Origin: Methylophilus medardicus
GTDB lineage: Bacteria; Pseudomonadota; Gammaproteobacteria; Burkholderiales; Methylophilaceae
Assembly: GCF_006363955.1 (NCBI RefSeq)
Contig: NZ_CP040948.1
Span: 1,488,001-1,552,000, forward strand
Reading direction: 5' to 3'
Length of the DNA stretch: 64,000 bases
This document shows, one piece after another, positions 8,349 through 17,400 of this stretch. The first letter of the stretch is position 1, and the number at the start of each line of letters is the position of its first letter. A program made the translations under genes and the position numbers. The notes below the pieces were generated by a model, which was not told the origin of the DNA, ran no database searches, and saw nothing but the letters and a program-made list of their open reading frames with translations.

Positions 8349-9647
8349 ATGGCATCCGTTTATGTAGGCATGACCGTAGACATTCTGCACCATGGCCATA
8401 TCAATATTATTGAGCAAGCCAGAAAGTATGGAGATGTCACCATCGGCCTGCTCTCTGACGCAGCCGTGGCAGACCACAAACGCCTGCCCTACCTGACCTA
8501 TGAGCAACGCAAACAGATCGTTGAAAATATTCGCGGTGTGGTCAAAGTGGTGACGCAAGATGAATGGGACTATGCGCCCAACTTGCTCAAATACAAACCT
8601 GACATCATGGTGCATGGTGATGACTGGCTGGAGGGTCCGCTGGTGCCTTACCGTGAGCGTGCCCGCGCCGCACTCGCCGAGTATGGCGGTCATCTGATTG
8701 AGATTCCTTATACACGTGGCGTCTCCTCCAATGAAATGTTAGGTCAGATCCAAGCGCTGGGAACCACCCCGGACATTCGCCGCCGCACCTTGAAAAGATT
8801 GCTGGCTGTGAAACCGATTTCACGTTTTATTGAGGCACACAATCCGATCTCGGCATTAATTGCTGAGCATGTCACCGCGCAACGCAACGGAAAAACTTGC
8901 CAATTTGACGGATTTTGGTCTAGTTCACTGACAGACTCTACCGCACGCGGCAAACCGGATATCGAAGCAGTAGAAATCAATAGCCGTTTATCGAATATCA
9001 ATGACATCTTTGATGTCACCACCAAACCTTTAATTATGGATGCCGACACTGGCGGCAAACTGGAGCACTTTGAACTCAATGTGCGAAGCATGGAGCGCTT
9101 GGGCATTTCAGCCACCATTATTGAAGACAAGATTGGCTTAAAAAAGAATTCACTGTTTGGCAACGACGTACCGCAGTTGCAAGATGAGATCGAACCATTC
9201 TGCGAAAAAATTGCAGCCGGCCGCGCGGCACGCGTCAGTGATGACTTTATGGTGATTGCGCGGATTGAAAGCTTAATTCTGGAAAAAGGCATAGCCGATG
9301 CAGTCAAGCGCGCCCAAGCCTATGTGGGCGCCGGGGTCGATGGCATCATGATTCACAGCCGGCAGAAAGCCCCCGATGAAGTATTTGAATTTGCCAAAAT
9401 CTTTAAATCAGAATTTCCGACGATCCCTTTGGTTTGCGTACCCACCAGTTACAACAAGGTAACCGAAGAAGAGTTGGCCGCACACGGGTTTAATTTGGTC
9501 ATTTATGCCAACCACATGATGCGGGCAGCCTACCCTGCGATGCAAAACGCAGCCATGGAAATTCTTAAAAATGGCAGAACGGCAGAAATCGAAGCCAGTT
9601 TAATGTCGATCAATGATGTGCTGGAACTGATTCCCGGCACCAAATAA
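8349..9647 (+). CDS. Cytidylyltransferase-phosphoenolpyruvate mutase fusion
   Basis: PEP mutase makes the C-P bond by rearranging phosphoenolpyruvate to phosphonopyruvate, the entry step of nearly all phosphonate biosynthesis. In this 432-residue fusion, residues 1-140 form a nucleotidyltransferase domain with the H-x-G-H motif (HHGH at 14-17) and a late VSSNEM motif. Residues from about 150 onward form the mutase, with the diagnostic EDKIGLKKNS at about 259-268, a stretch of the form EDK-x5-NS known from true mutases rather than lyases. AAAAGGAG precedes the ATG. From family knowledge, this fusion often accompanies phosphonolipid or phosphonoglycan loci, where CTP activates the phosphonate head group. 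It is the first of six closely packed genes. Confidence 0.93.
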   Translation: MASVYVGMTVDILHHGHINIIEQARKYGDVTIGLLSDAAVADHKRLPYLTYEQRKQIVENIRGVVKVVTQDEWDYAPNLLKYKPDIMVHGDDWLEGPLVPYRERARAALAEYGGHLIEIPYTRGVSSNEMLGQIQALGTTPDIRRRTLKRLLAVKPISRFIEAHNPISALIAEHVTAQRNGKTCQFDGFWSSSLTDSTARGKPDIEAVEINSRLSNINDIFDVTTKPLIMDADTGGKLEHFELNVRSMERLGISATIIEDKIGLKKNSLFGNDVPQLQDEIEPFCEKIAAGRAARVSDDFMVIARIESLILEKGIADAVKRAQAYVGAGVDGIMIHSRQKAPDEVFEFAKIFKSEFPTIPLVCVPTSYNKVTEEELAAHGFNLVIYANHMMRAAYPAMQNAAMEILKNGRTAEIEASLMSINDVLELIPGTK

Positions 9648-9660
9648 GCGGAGCATTTGT

Positions 9661-10836
9661 ATGATTCATGCTGAGGATTTCTTATCGGTATTGCAAACGG
9701 AACAAGTGCAATTTTTTGCCGGCGTTCCCGACTCATTGCTTAAAGAGCTATGCGCGTGTTTTTCTGACAAACTCAGGCCGCAGCAGCATGTGATTGCCGC
9801 CAATGAAGGGGGCGCGATCGGCTTGGCCATTGGTCATTACCTCGCCACGCAACAAGTGGCGCTGGTGTATATGCAAAACTCCGGGCTAGGCAATGTGGTG
9901 AATCCGATTGCGTCACTGGCAGATCCACAGGTGTATGGTATTCCGATGTTGCTGCTGGTGGGCTGGCGCGGCGAAATTGCCGACAACGGTGAACAAATCC
10001 ATGATGAACCTCAACATGTTAAACAAGGACAGATGACCTTATCACAACTGGATGCGTTGGGTTTGCCGCACCAAGTGATGGCCGATGACATCGCCAGCGC
10101 GCATCAACAAATTAAAAGCTTATTAACCCAGGCGCTTGAGCGCCAAGGTCCAGTCGCATTGGTGGTGCGTAAACAACGTTTTGCGCCCTATCAATCTGCG
10201 CAATCATCAACAAGCACGCCCTCAACACTGGCAGAGAAACTCCCCGTGCTCCACAGTCGCGAGCATATGATTCAGCAAGTGGTCGCCGCGTTGCCAGAAA
10301 ACGCTGCCGTGGTCGCCACCACCGGCATGGCCTCTCGCGAGCTCTTCGAGCTTAGAAAAGCGCAACAGGCAGGCCACGGCCGGGATTTTCTGACGGTAGG
10401 TGGCATGGGGCATGCGTCTCAAATTGCATGTGGCATCGCCCTGGCGCAGCCTGATAGGCAAGTGGTTTGCATTGACGGCGATGGCGCTATGCTGATGCAT
10501 ATGGGCAGTTTGACCATCAGCGCACAGCGACCAAACTTAGTGCATATTGTGTTAAACAACGGCGCACACGACTCGGTCGGTGGTCAGCCAACGATTGCCG
10601 CCCAGCTCAGCTTAGCTGAGATCGCCAGTGCTGCAGGCTATGCACAAGTGCTTAGCTTGTCAGACCCTGAACAGTTGCAAGCCGTGTTAAAACAAAGCTT
10701 TCACGGTGGCAAGAGTCGCTTTATTGAAGTGCTGTGTCGCAAAGGCGCGCGCGCAGATCTCGGTCGCCCTACCCGCACCCCAGCACAAAACAAACAAGAC
10801 TTCATGCAATTTTTAAGTGAGGTGACCTATGCCTGA
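9661..10836 (+). CDS. Phosphonopyruvate decarboxylase
   Basis: This thiamine-diphosphate enzyme converts phosphonopyruvate to phosphonoacetaldehyde and so pulls the unfavourable mutase reaction forward. The 391-residue product has an N-terminal pyrimidine-binding domain, with VPDSLLKELC and AANEGGAIGLAIGHYL including the expected glutamate. The C-terminal pyrophosphate-binding domain has the GDG motif at about 273 and the paired Asn at about 299 (LNNGAHDSVGG). Length matches the family (about 370-400). GGAG precedes the start. The gene lies 13 bp after the mutase, and its end overlaps the aminotransferase by 8 bp, so the first three pathway steps are translationally linked. Confidence 0.93.
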   Translation: MIHAEDFLSVLQTEQVQFFAGVPDSLLKELCACFSDKLRPQQHVIAANEGGAIGLAIGHYLATQQVALVYMQNSGLGNVVNPIASLADPQVYGIPMLLLVGWRGEIADNGEQIHDEPQHVKQGQMTLSQLDALGLPHQVMADDIASAHQQIKSLLTQALERQGPVALVVRKQRFAPYQSAQSSTSTPSTLAEKLPVLHSREHMIQQVVAALPENAAVVATTGMASRELFELRKAQQAGHGRDFLTVGGMGHASQIACGIALAQPDRQVVCIDGDGAMLMHMGSLTISAQRPNLVHIVLNNGAHDSVGGQPTIAAQLSLAEIASAAGYAQVLSLSDPEQLQAVLKQSFHGGKSRFIEVLCRKGARADLGRPTRTPAQNKQDFMQFLSEVTYA

Positions 10837-11818
10837 GCGTAGCATTCACGCACATGTCGTCGCACAAAATCAACGCAAAGTGCTGTTTACTGCTGGCCCC
10901 GCCAGTCTGCTAGATGAAAACCTACTCGGTCTACGCCCATGCTTTGGCAGAGGCGACACCGATTATCAACAGGTTGAAACAGCCGTGCTGTCAGCGCTCA
11001 AAGCCATGACAGGTCATGCGCATATCGCGCGCTTACAAGGCTCGGCCAGCCTCGCCTTAGAGATTGCAAGCCTGAATTTTTTATACGGTAAGGTGTTGGT
11101 GATCGACAGCGGCTATTATGCTCAGCGTCTGGTCAGCTTTGCACACATGGCACAACGCAACGCAGGCGAAGTCTCACTGGTCACCGTATGCGACTGGCAG
11201 CAATTGACCAAGGTGGAAGGCCACTTCGACTGGGTTGTTGCTTGCTACACCGAAACCAGTGCCGGCTTACTGCTACCGATCGCAGATTTACGCGCCTTGG
11301 CTGATCGTGTCGGGGCACAACTGATGCTGGATGCCACTGCATCAATCGGGCTGGAAGCGGACCATCATCTGGCTGACGTGATTGCTTATAGCTCTTGCAA
11401 AGGCCTGTTTGGCTTAACGGGCGCCGCATTTGTTGCTTTCCATCAGCCGCCAAAACACGCAGTCGACTCCTTTTATTTAAATCTGAACACGCATCTTGAG
11501 CGCGGCATGACTGGGCCCTATCACGCCATTGCTTCTTTATACGAAGTGTTGCCTAAACATGACGATTTGCGTGAGGCAGTATTTATCAACAAAGCGCAAA
11601 TGTTGAAGAAGATCGCGGGCTACGCCACCCATCCACTGCAATATCAGCCAGTGCTATGCACATGGGTCGATGCCAAAGTGACTAGCCAAGCAACGCAAGC
11701 AGTGTTGTATGCGCCGCGTGGCATGCAACGTGGTAGCGTGGTCTGCCATTTGGGTGAGGCGCATTTGGGCAGCCAAGCGCAGGGTGAGATTCTCGATTTA
11801 CTGGAGCTACAGCCATGA
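10829..11818 (+). CDS. 2-aminoethylphosphonate-type aminotransferase (class V)
   Basis: This PLP enzyme probably transaminates phosphonoacetaldehyde to 2-aminoethylphosphonate, the most common natural phosphonate. The 329-residue product is a class V aminotransferase. LFTAGPASLLDENLL lies near the N-terminus, a DATASIGLEAD stretch holds the cofactor-binding Asp, and YSSCKGLFGLTGAAF contains the Schiff-base Lys at about 191. Its position directly after the decarboxylase gives the substrate. It is somewhat shorter than degradative PhnW (about 365). No phnX phosphonatase is nearby, so a biosynthetic direction is more likely. The start overlaps the upstream gene by 8 bp, and the end overlaps the next by 4 bp. 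Confidence 0.87.
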   Translation: MPERSIHAHVVAQNQRKVLFTAGPASLLDENLLGLRPCFGRGDTDYQQVETAVLSALKAMTGHAHIARLQGSASLALEIASLNFLYGKVLVIDSGYYAQRLVSFAHMAQRNAGEVSLVTVCDWQQLTKVEGHFDWVVACYTETSAGLLLPIADLRALADRVGAQLMLDATASIGLEADHHLADVIAYSSCKGLFGLTGAAFVAFHQPPKHAVDSFYLNLNTHLERGMTGPYHAIASLYEVLPKHDDLREAVFINKAQMLKKIAGYATHPLQYQPVLCTWVDAKVTSQATQAVLYAPRGMQRGSVVCHLGEAHLGSQAQGEILDLLELQP

Positions 11819-12228
11819 CACAGGTGCCAAAACGCATCATGGTCGACATGTCGGCCACCCTGATTCACCATGGCCATGTGCGCCTGCTAAAAGCGGCCAA
11901 AGCCCTGGGACACGTGGTGGTGGCACTGACCACCGATGAAGAAATCCGTGCCAAAAAAGGCTATGAGCCTGAATTGAGCTATGCCGCACGCGCCGAAGTG
12001 TTATTAGCCATGCGCGATGTGGACGAGGTGGTGCCCAGCCCATGGTTACTCGACGAAGCTTTTTTAAACCTGCACCACATCGACGTATTGGTGCATGGTC
12101 ACGATAACAGCAACCCAATTGCATCCGAACGATTACACCTACTGCCGCGCACCGAGGGCATCAGCAGCACCCTGCTGCGTGCACGTGTGCTCAAAGCAGT
12201 CAGTCAAAAAATGGAAACCAACATATGA
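11815..12228 (+). CDS. Stand-alone cytidylyltransferase-family nucleotidyltransferase
   Basis: This 137-residue protein is a single-domain nucleotidyltransferase of the TagD/GCT type. The H-x-G-H motif is at about 18-21 (HHGHVRLL) and the C-terminal ISSTLLR motif at about 121-127, both of which bind the nucleotide triphosphate. TagD makes CDP-glycerol from glycerol-3-phosphate. Here the neighbours suggest CMP activation of 2-aminoethylphosphonate or of a related polyol phosphate. It is the second such domain in the operon after the N-terminal domain of the mutase fusion, so two activated donors may be made. Overlap with both neighbours by 4 bp shows tight coupling. Confidence 0.85.
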   Translation: MTQVPKRIMVDMSATLIHHGHVRLLKAAKALGHVVVALTTDEEIRAKKGYEPELSYAARAEVLLAMRDVDEVVPSPWLLDEAFLNLHHIDVLVHGHDNSNPIASERLHLLPRTEGISSTLLRARVLKAVSQKMETNI

Positions 12229-12923
12229 GTAACCTATGGCAACAAATTTGGGAAAAACGCTCACTACAACCGCAGCATCGCCTGACGCTGGATACGCTGA
12301 TCGCGTTGGATGGCTTTGACAGTGGCGCTGGCAAAATCAACCTCGCGGACTGGCAGGAATACACCCGGCGCATCAGTGAAAAACTGCAGTTACAGTCAGG
12401 TCACTCGGTGTTTGAAGTGGGCTGTGGTGCAGGTGCTTTTTTATTCGCCCTGCGCGAGCAGCACACACTTACCGTCGGCGGGCTGGATTATGCCGCCGGT
12501 TTGATTGAGGCTGCAAAACAGGCAATGCCGGACGGTGACTTCAAGGCACAATCGGCACAGACCATGGACACCGAGCCACAATATGACTTTGTGATTGCCA
12601 ATAGCGTATTTCATTACTTTGATGAGGCCATGGCGGCAGCGGTACTGCAGGCTATGTGGAAAAAAGCCCGATTGGGTGTCGCCATTTTGGATGTGCCACA
12701 TGCGGCGACCAAAGCCGCTTGCGAACGTGCGCGACGCGACGCGTTGAGCGAAGCAGAATATGAAGAGAAATACCGCGGTCTGCATCACACCTATTTTAGT
12801 CCTGACTGGTTCAGCCAACAGCTGCCAGACACCCCACTGCAAACATTTGAGAGCTGTGTGCCCCACTATGCGCAAAGCCAGTACCGTTTCAGTGTCATTT
12901 TTTCTAAACGCTTGCATGGATAA
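12225..12923 (+). CDS. Class I SAM-dependent methyltransferase
   Basis: This 232-residue protein has the SAM-binding motif I as VFEVGCGAGAFLFAL at about residues 62-76, followed by an acidic DYAAGLIEAAK loop and a later YDFVIANSVFHYF motif. The substrate cannot be read from the sequence. Its place between an activating nucleotidyltransferase and a TagF-like transferase suggests that it methylates the phosphonate group, its amino group, or the glycan that carries it. The start overlaps the upstream stop by 4 bp and the next gene starts six bases later, so it belongs to the operon. Confidence 0.8.
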   Translation: MSNLWQQIWEKRSLQPQHRLTLDTLIALDGFDSGAGKINLADWQEYTRRISEKLQLQSGHSVFEVGCGAGAFLFALREQHTLTVGGLDYAAGLIEAAKQAMPDGDFKAQSAQTMDTEPQYDFVIANSVFHYFDEAMAAAVLQAMWKKARLGVAILDVPHAATKAACERARRDALSEAEYEEKYRGLHHTYFSPDWFSQQLPDTPLQTFESCVPHYAQSQYRFSVIFSKRLHG

Positions 12924-12929
12924 ACCATC

Positions 12930-14324
12930 ATGACGCCCACCACCAATAAGCCACTCCCCGTCTTCACTTTTTTTTATACCGACAATTGCGAACGGCAGGC
13001 CTTAGCACCAGTGGCTGAGGAGATTGCTCATCGGGGCTACCAGATTCAGTGGAGTACCAACTCGAAACAATATGCAGAGGTGGGCGTGTATTGCGAACAT
13101 GCATGCAAACCAAACGCCGGTTTTTCGGTAGTGCTGTTGCATGACTTAGCGCAGCGCCACGACATTTGGCCGCACTTTTGGCACCATGAACCCTGGAGCG
13201 CTTTTGACATGGGGATTGTGCCCGGCCCAGCCTGGGTCGAGCGCTGGCAGACCCAAGCCAATTTTAAGCAAGCACGCCCTAAATTAGGCATGTTTGACCT
13301 CGGTTGGCCGAAGGCAGATCTGGTGTATCGCAACCAAGAGACCTTCAAACAAGAGGCACAAAAACTGCGCGCGCAACTGGGCCTCAAATACGAGCACTCA
13401 ATTCTTTACGCCCCCTCATGGGAAAACCATGGCAAACAAGATGAATTTGTGCAAAGTCTGAAGGATTTGCCGGTCAATTTGTTATTAAAACAGGCGCCCT
13501 GGTCAGACAAATATCGTTGGGTACTCAACAATATCGACGAAATGGATGCATTGCATAGAAACTGCGCCGACAATGTGTATGTGATTGATCGTGAGATCAG
13601 CATCATGTATTGCTTAGGGTTAGCCGATGTGATGGTCTCCGATGAGTCCAGTGTGTTGACCGAGGCGTTATTGCTGGATGTGCCTGGCATAGCCGTGACC
13701 GATTGGCTGATTCCAGACACCAATCCGCCTCGTCCGGCCAGTGTGCCTTATGACTATGTGATTAAAACTGTCAAAGCCGATTTACGCCGCACAGTGCAAG
13801 AAGTGTTACAAAACGCTGGGCAGTATCAGCAACAAGTCGCGCATCACAAACAACATCAATTTGCCAATCTTGGCCAAAGCGCCACCTTGATTGCAGATAA
13901 TATCGAGGCTGCACTGGCAGGTGAAACCCACTTGCCAACGCCTGCGATCAAGGCACAGGTGGATATTGATCGTACAACCTACCAACATGCCGAAAAACTG
14001 GCTGCTGAGGGAGATATGAAACTCTCCACCCAGATGATGCTAGAACTGATTAAAAAAGAAAGCTGCTGCTGGGAGCCGTATAACGATCTGGGCACCCTGC
14101 TAGTAAGCCAAGGCCAATTTGAGGATGCAGAATTATTGCTGGAGAAAGCTGTGTTGTTGGCACAAGAGAACCCAGCGATTCCCTTGAGTAACCTGACTGA
14201 GGTCTATTGTCTGCAACAAAAAGCCGACAAAGCCTTGTTAACCTTGGCCAAACTTAGCAAATATACGCCTAACTCCGCCGGGTCGATTCCCCATATTCGT
14301 CGCTGTATGGAAACCATGTTTTAA
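12930..14324 (+). CDS. TagF-like CDP-polyol phosphotransferase with C-terminal TPRs
   Basis: This 464-residue protein has a CDP-glycerol glycerophosphotransferase-type core. SILYAPSWENHGKQ lies near residue 157 and DVMVSDESSVLTEALLLD near 233, the pattern of the TagF/Glyphos_transf family, which moves a phosphate-linked group from a CDP donor to a sugar or polyol. Residues from about 345 to the end are TPR-like helices. In this operon the donor could be a CMP-phosphonate, so the enzyme would decorate a glycan with a phosphonate ester; that is inference. The TPR tail may bind a protein acceptor. A strong terminator follows 23 bp after the stop, so this is the last gene of the operon. Confidence 0.82.
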   Translation: MTPTTNKPLPVFTFFYTDNCERQALAPVAEEIAHRGYQIQWSTNSKQYAEVGVYCEHACKPNAGFSVVLLHDLAQRHDIWPHFWHHEPWSAFDMGIVPGPAWVERWQTQANFKQARPKLGMFDLGWPKADLVYRNQETFKQEAQKLRAQLGLKYEHSILYAPSWENHGKQDEFVQSLKDLPVNLLLKQAPWSDKYRWVLNNIDEMDALHRNCADNVYVIDREISIMYCLGLADVMVSDESSVLTEALLLDVPGIAVTDWLIPDTNPPRPASVPYDYVIKTVKADLRRTVQEVLQNAGQYQQQVAHHKQHQFANLGQSATLIADNIEAALAGETHLPTPAIKAQVDIDRTTYQHAEKLAAEGDMKLSTQMMLELIKKESCCWEPYNDLGTLLVSQGQFEDAELLLEKAVLLAQENPAIPLSNLTEVYCLQQKADKALLTLAKLSKYTPNSAGSIPHIRRCMETMF

Positions 14325-14325
14325 A

Positions 14326-14336
14326 CCTGCGCTAGC
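14326..14336 (+). repeat. 11-bp repeat CCTGCGCTAGC, copy 1
   Basis: The sequence CCTGCGCTAGC begins two bases after the TAA stop of the TagF-like gene. The same 11-mer occurs at 59320-59330 and 59357-59367, right after prpD. All copies lie in 3' non-coding DNA. Its role is unknown. Confidence 0.5.
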
Positions 14337-14347
14337 AGACCACCCAC

Positions 14348-14376
14348 ATCCGACGCGACTTCGCGTCGGATTTTTT
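14348..14376 (+). terminator. Rho-independent terminator of the phosphonate operon
   Basis: Arms ATCCGACGCG (14348-14357) and CGCGTCGGAT (14362-14371) enclose a four-base loop and are followed by a run of six T. This is a strong intrinsic terminator for the rightward operon. Confidence 0.93.
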
Positions 14377-14396
14377 ATTGCCATGCGCAAAGACAT

Positions 14397-14430
14397 AAAA
14401 AAAGCATGTGCATTTCTGCACATGCTTTTT
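14397..14430 (-). terminator. Bidirectional terminator downstream of the giant glycosyltransferase gene
   Basis: A 14-bp stem (14399-14412 with 14417-14430) has AAAAAGCATGTGCA as its left arm. A/T runs stand on both sides, so it can stop transcripts from either direction. It lies 16 bp after the giant gene's stop. Confidence 0.9.
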
Positions 14431-14445
14431 ATAGATGGGCGCTGA

Positions 14446-17400
14446 TTAAGTAAACAACTGGCGTACCGGCAACACCGCGCGGGTAAACTCAGCGGTCAAG
14501 CCGTTGACAACATGCTCAGGCGAGCCTTGCGTCATATTCTGCAAGCGGTTAAACACGCTGATAAATGCTTGTAACTGATCATCGCGATAATGGTAGCCAT
14601 TGTGCTCAAGCACGGCGAGGGTCAAGCTGCCCAGATTGGTCGGCGTGCTAGCATGCGGTTTGGCACAACTACGCACGCGATGCAGGGTCAGAAATAAACC
14701 ACGCAAGGCGACAAAAGCCACAGGCAAGGGGATCGCAAAGTCCCACTCCAAATCAAAGAAATGGCCTTGCCCAGCTGAATCCATGACAAAGTTTGTCGGG
14801 GTCGCGTCAAAGTATTGCGAGGGCAGCAAGGCAGAAAATCCTGCAAACTCAGGCAAGGTTTTACCGCCTGTTTGCGCAGCAGACTCTAGGCCTTGCAACC
14901 AAGGCGCGGCCCAAGCAGCTAAATCCTCCATGCGCCAACTCGGCCGGTTCATCAATTGTGTTAATTTATCCATCCATAATTGACCACCGTGGTAAGGCGC
15001 ATGCTCCCAATCCGCTTGCAATAGTTGCGCGGTTTCACCCGTGTTACGTGTGCGTGTCGTCAAGCCCTCGGCGGTGCTCACAAACTGCGTTTCTTTGCTA
15101 AACACCGCCTGCCGCTGGCAACCATAATGTGCTGCCAACACCTCCGGGTGTAATTTGTTCGACTGAGGCTGTGGATACGCCACAAACATAAATGAGTTTG
15201 CCACGTCCTCAACAAGATTGTTACGCGCAATCACTTGCCAGGCGTTTTCAAGTGAAAACGTCGGGTGACGTGGCGATTGTCTATCATGCACCACCGAGCC
15301 AGCAGCCAACGCCCCCACATCCCAGCCGGCTGCGCGATGCGCCTGATTAAAGCCTTCTGGGTAAATGACGCTGACCGGTGTTTTATAATCCGGCAATGGC
15401 ACATAGAGCTCAGTGGTTTCAAAGCCAACACTGCGAATCAAGGCATCTAGCTCAACGCGGCCAAAGGTAATCGGCGTGTTGTGGCTGTAAGAATCGTTGA
15501 TGCCATACATGGCTTGTCCCATGTGGTCCTCTGGCGCACCGCAGAAGTATTTGAGGCCTAGCTGGTTCTCAATAGCCACAATCAGCATGCCGTCTTCTTT
15601 CAAGAAAGACTTGGCCACTTGCAACAGATAACGCAAGGGATCTGGCTCTTTAACATACACCTGGGCGTATTCGAGCACCCCAATCAAAGTCACCACATCA
15701 AACTTTTCCTCTGTTTCAAAGGCTTGAATCAGATCCGAGAAAATGGTGACATTTTTGAGATCTGCACAACGCTGGCCGATGACGCGCGCACGGTTTGGAC
15801 TGCCTTCAAGGGCGACGACCTCCCCGCCTAACTCACCCAAAAAGCGCGTGATGGCGCCACATCCGGCGCCCAGTTCTAATACTTTGCCGCCCGCAATTTT
15901 GTCAGCAAAGGGCCGGAGTAAATTGGCCCGTTGTGAGGTCAGGTGATAATAGCTAGGCCAGTCTGTCGCCTTGGCGGATAATTCACTTGAAAACACACTC
16001 TTATCGCTAGACTGGCGAATCATGTCATACAAACGTTGCTCGGCATTGCCCACATCCTGATAAGCGAACGCTTCTGTTTGCGCACGTTGGTAAAAGTTGT
16101 CTTGCGCCCGATAAATATAAGGCCCTTTTTTCACCCCCTCGGCGGCAGAAACCAGCGGTTGGCTAAACTGCTGTTGCAGCGCCGCCGCATCGGCCGCAGC
16201 TAAACCGTTTTGACGCGCAAAATGAATCACCTCTAACACTTCGCTTAACGGCGCAGTGAACGCAAGCGCCTGCACATAAGCTTGCCAATAATCAGCTTGG
16301 CTCGGTGCCAGAATCACCGCCTGCTCTAACAACGGCAGCACTTCTTCTGCTTTGCCCGCTTGCTTCGCCAACAAACCAAGTTGAAAATAGGTCGGTGCAT
16401 GCTTGCTATCTATGCGCAAGATTTCCTGATAAAACTGCATGGCTTGCGAAAAATCCCCTTTTTCCTGCATTTGTAAGGCTAATTGAAACACTTCTGCGAT
16501 GGAGTCTTGCAGGGCATTTGCGGGGGCAGCGGATGGGTTGAGCGTGGTATTCATAGAGAGACCTTTATCAAAGGGTTCAGTCGCGACAGGTGCAACGGAA
16601 GGTGCTTGCAGCGTGTAAGAAGGGAGTGCAAAGCCGACGGGCGCCTGCCCTTGACACCAGCGTTGCCACATCTGGCGTAAAGCCTGTGACAAGGTATGGG
16701 CAAAGGGGGTCGCTGCGGCGAGTGGAGATTGCGCAAATCGGGTGCGTAATTGGGCACGCAAGCCTGCCAACCCCTCTAGGTCAGCGAGCACTTGTTGTGC
16801 CTGTTGTAAATAGTGTTGTGGCGATGACGCCACCCATTCAGACAAGCCGAGATGTTGCATGAGTGCCATCGCGCCTCGGCTGGCTAAGCGATCACCGGCC
16901 ACACATAGCGTCGGCACCCCCATCCACAACGCGTGGGCGGTCGTGGTGACGCCATTGGACGGAAAGGTGTCCAGGCAGATATCAACCAAATGATATTGCT
17001 GCAAATAGTCGCGCATCTGGGTGCGCGGATAAAACGAGAGTCTGTCTGCGCGGATACCTGCTTGCGAAAACCATTGTTGCAAATGCGCCACGCTAGCGTT
17101 CTCAGCCATACCACCGAGCACCATGCGGCTCCCAGGGCTGGCCTGCATGACCGCTGCCCACTGGTTAACAGTGGCCTGCGTAATTTTATTCGGGCGGTTA
17201 AAGCAGCCAAAAGTCACATAGCCATTGACCAAAGCTGGTAAAGCATTCACCGCTGGGGCTTGTGCATCGGGCACAAATGGTGCATTTATCGGCAATTGTA
17301 CGAGCTGCTCGGTAAATGCCTGTTCGCCGGCAGGCGCGGGCAGCATGGTGCTGTCGGCCAGATAATAGTCCATCGCGGTCAAGCCAGTGGTATTCAAATA

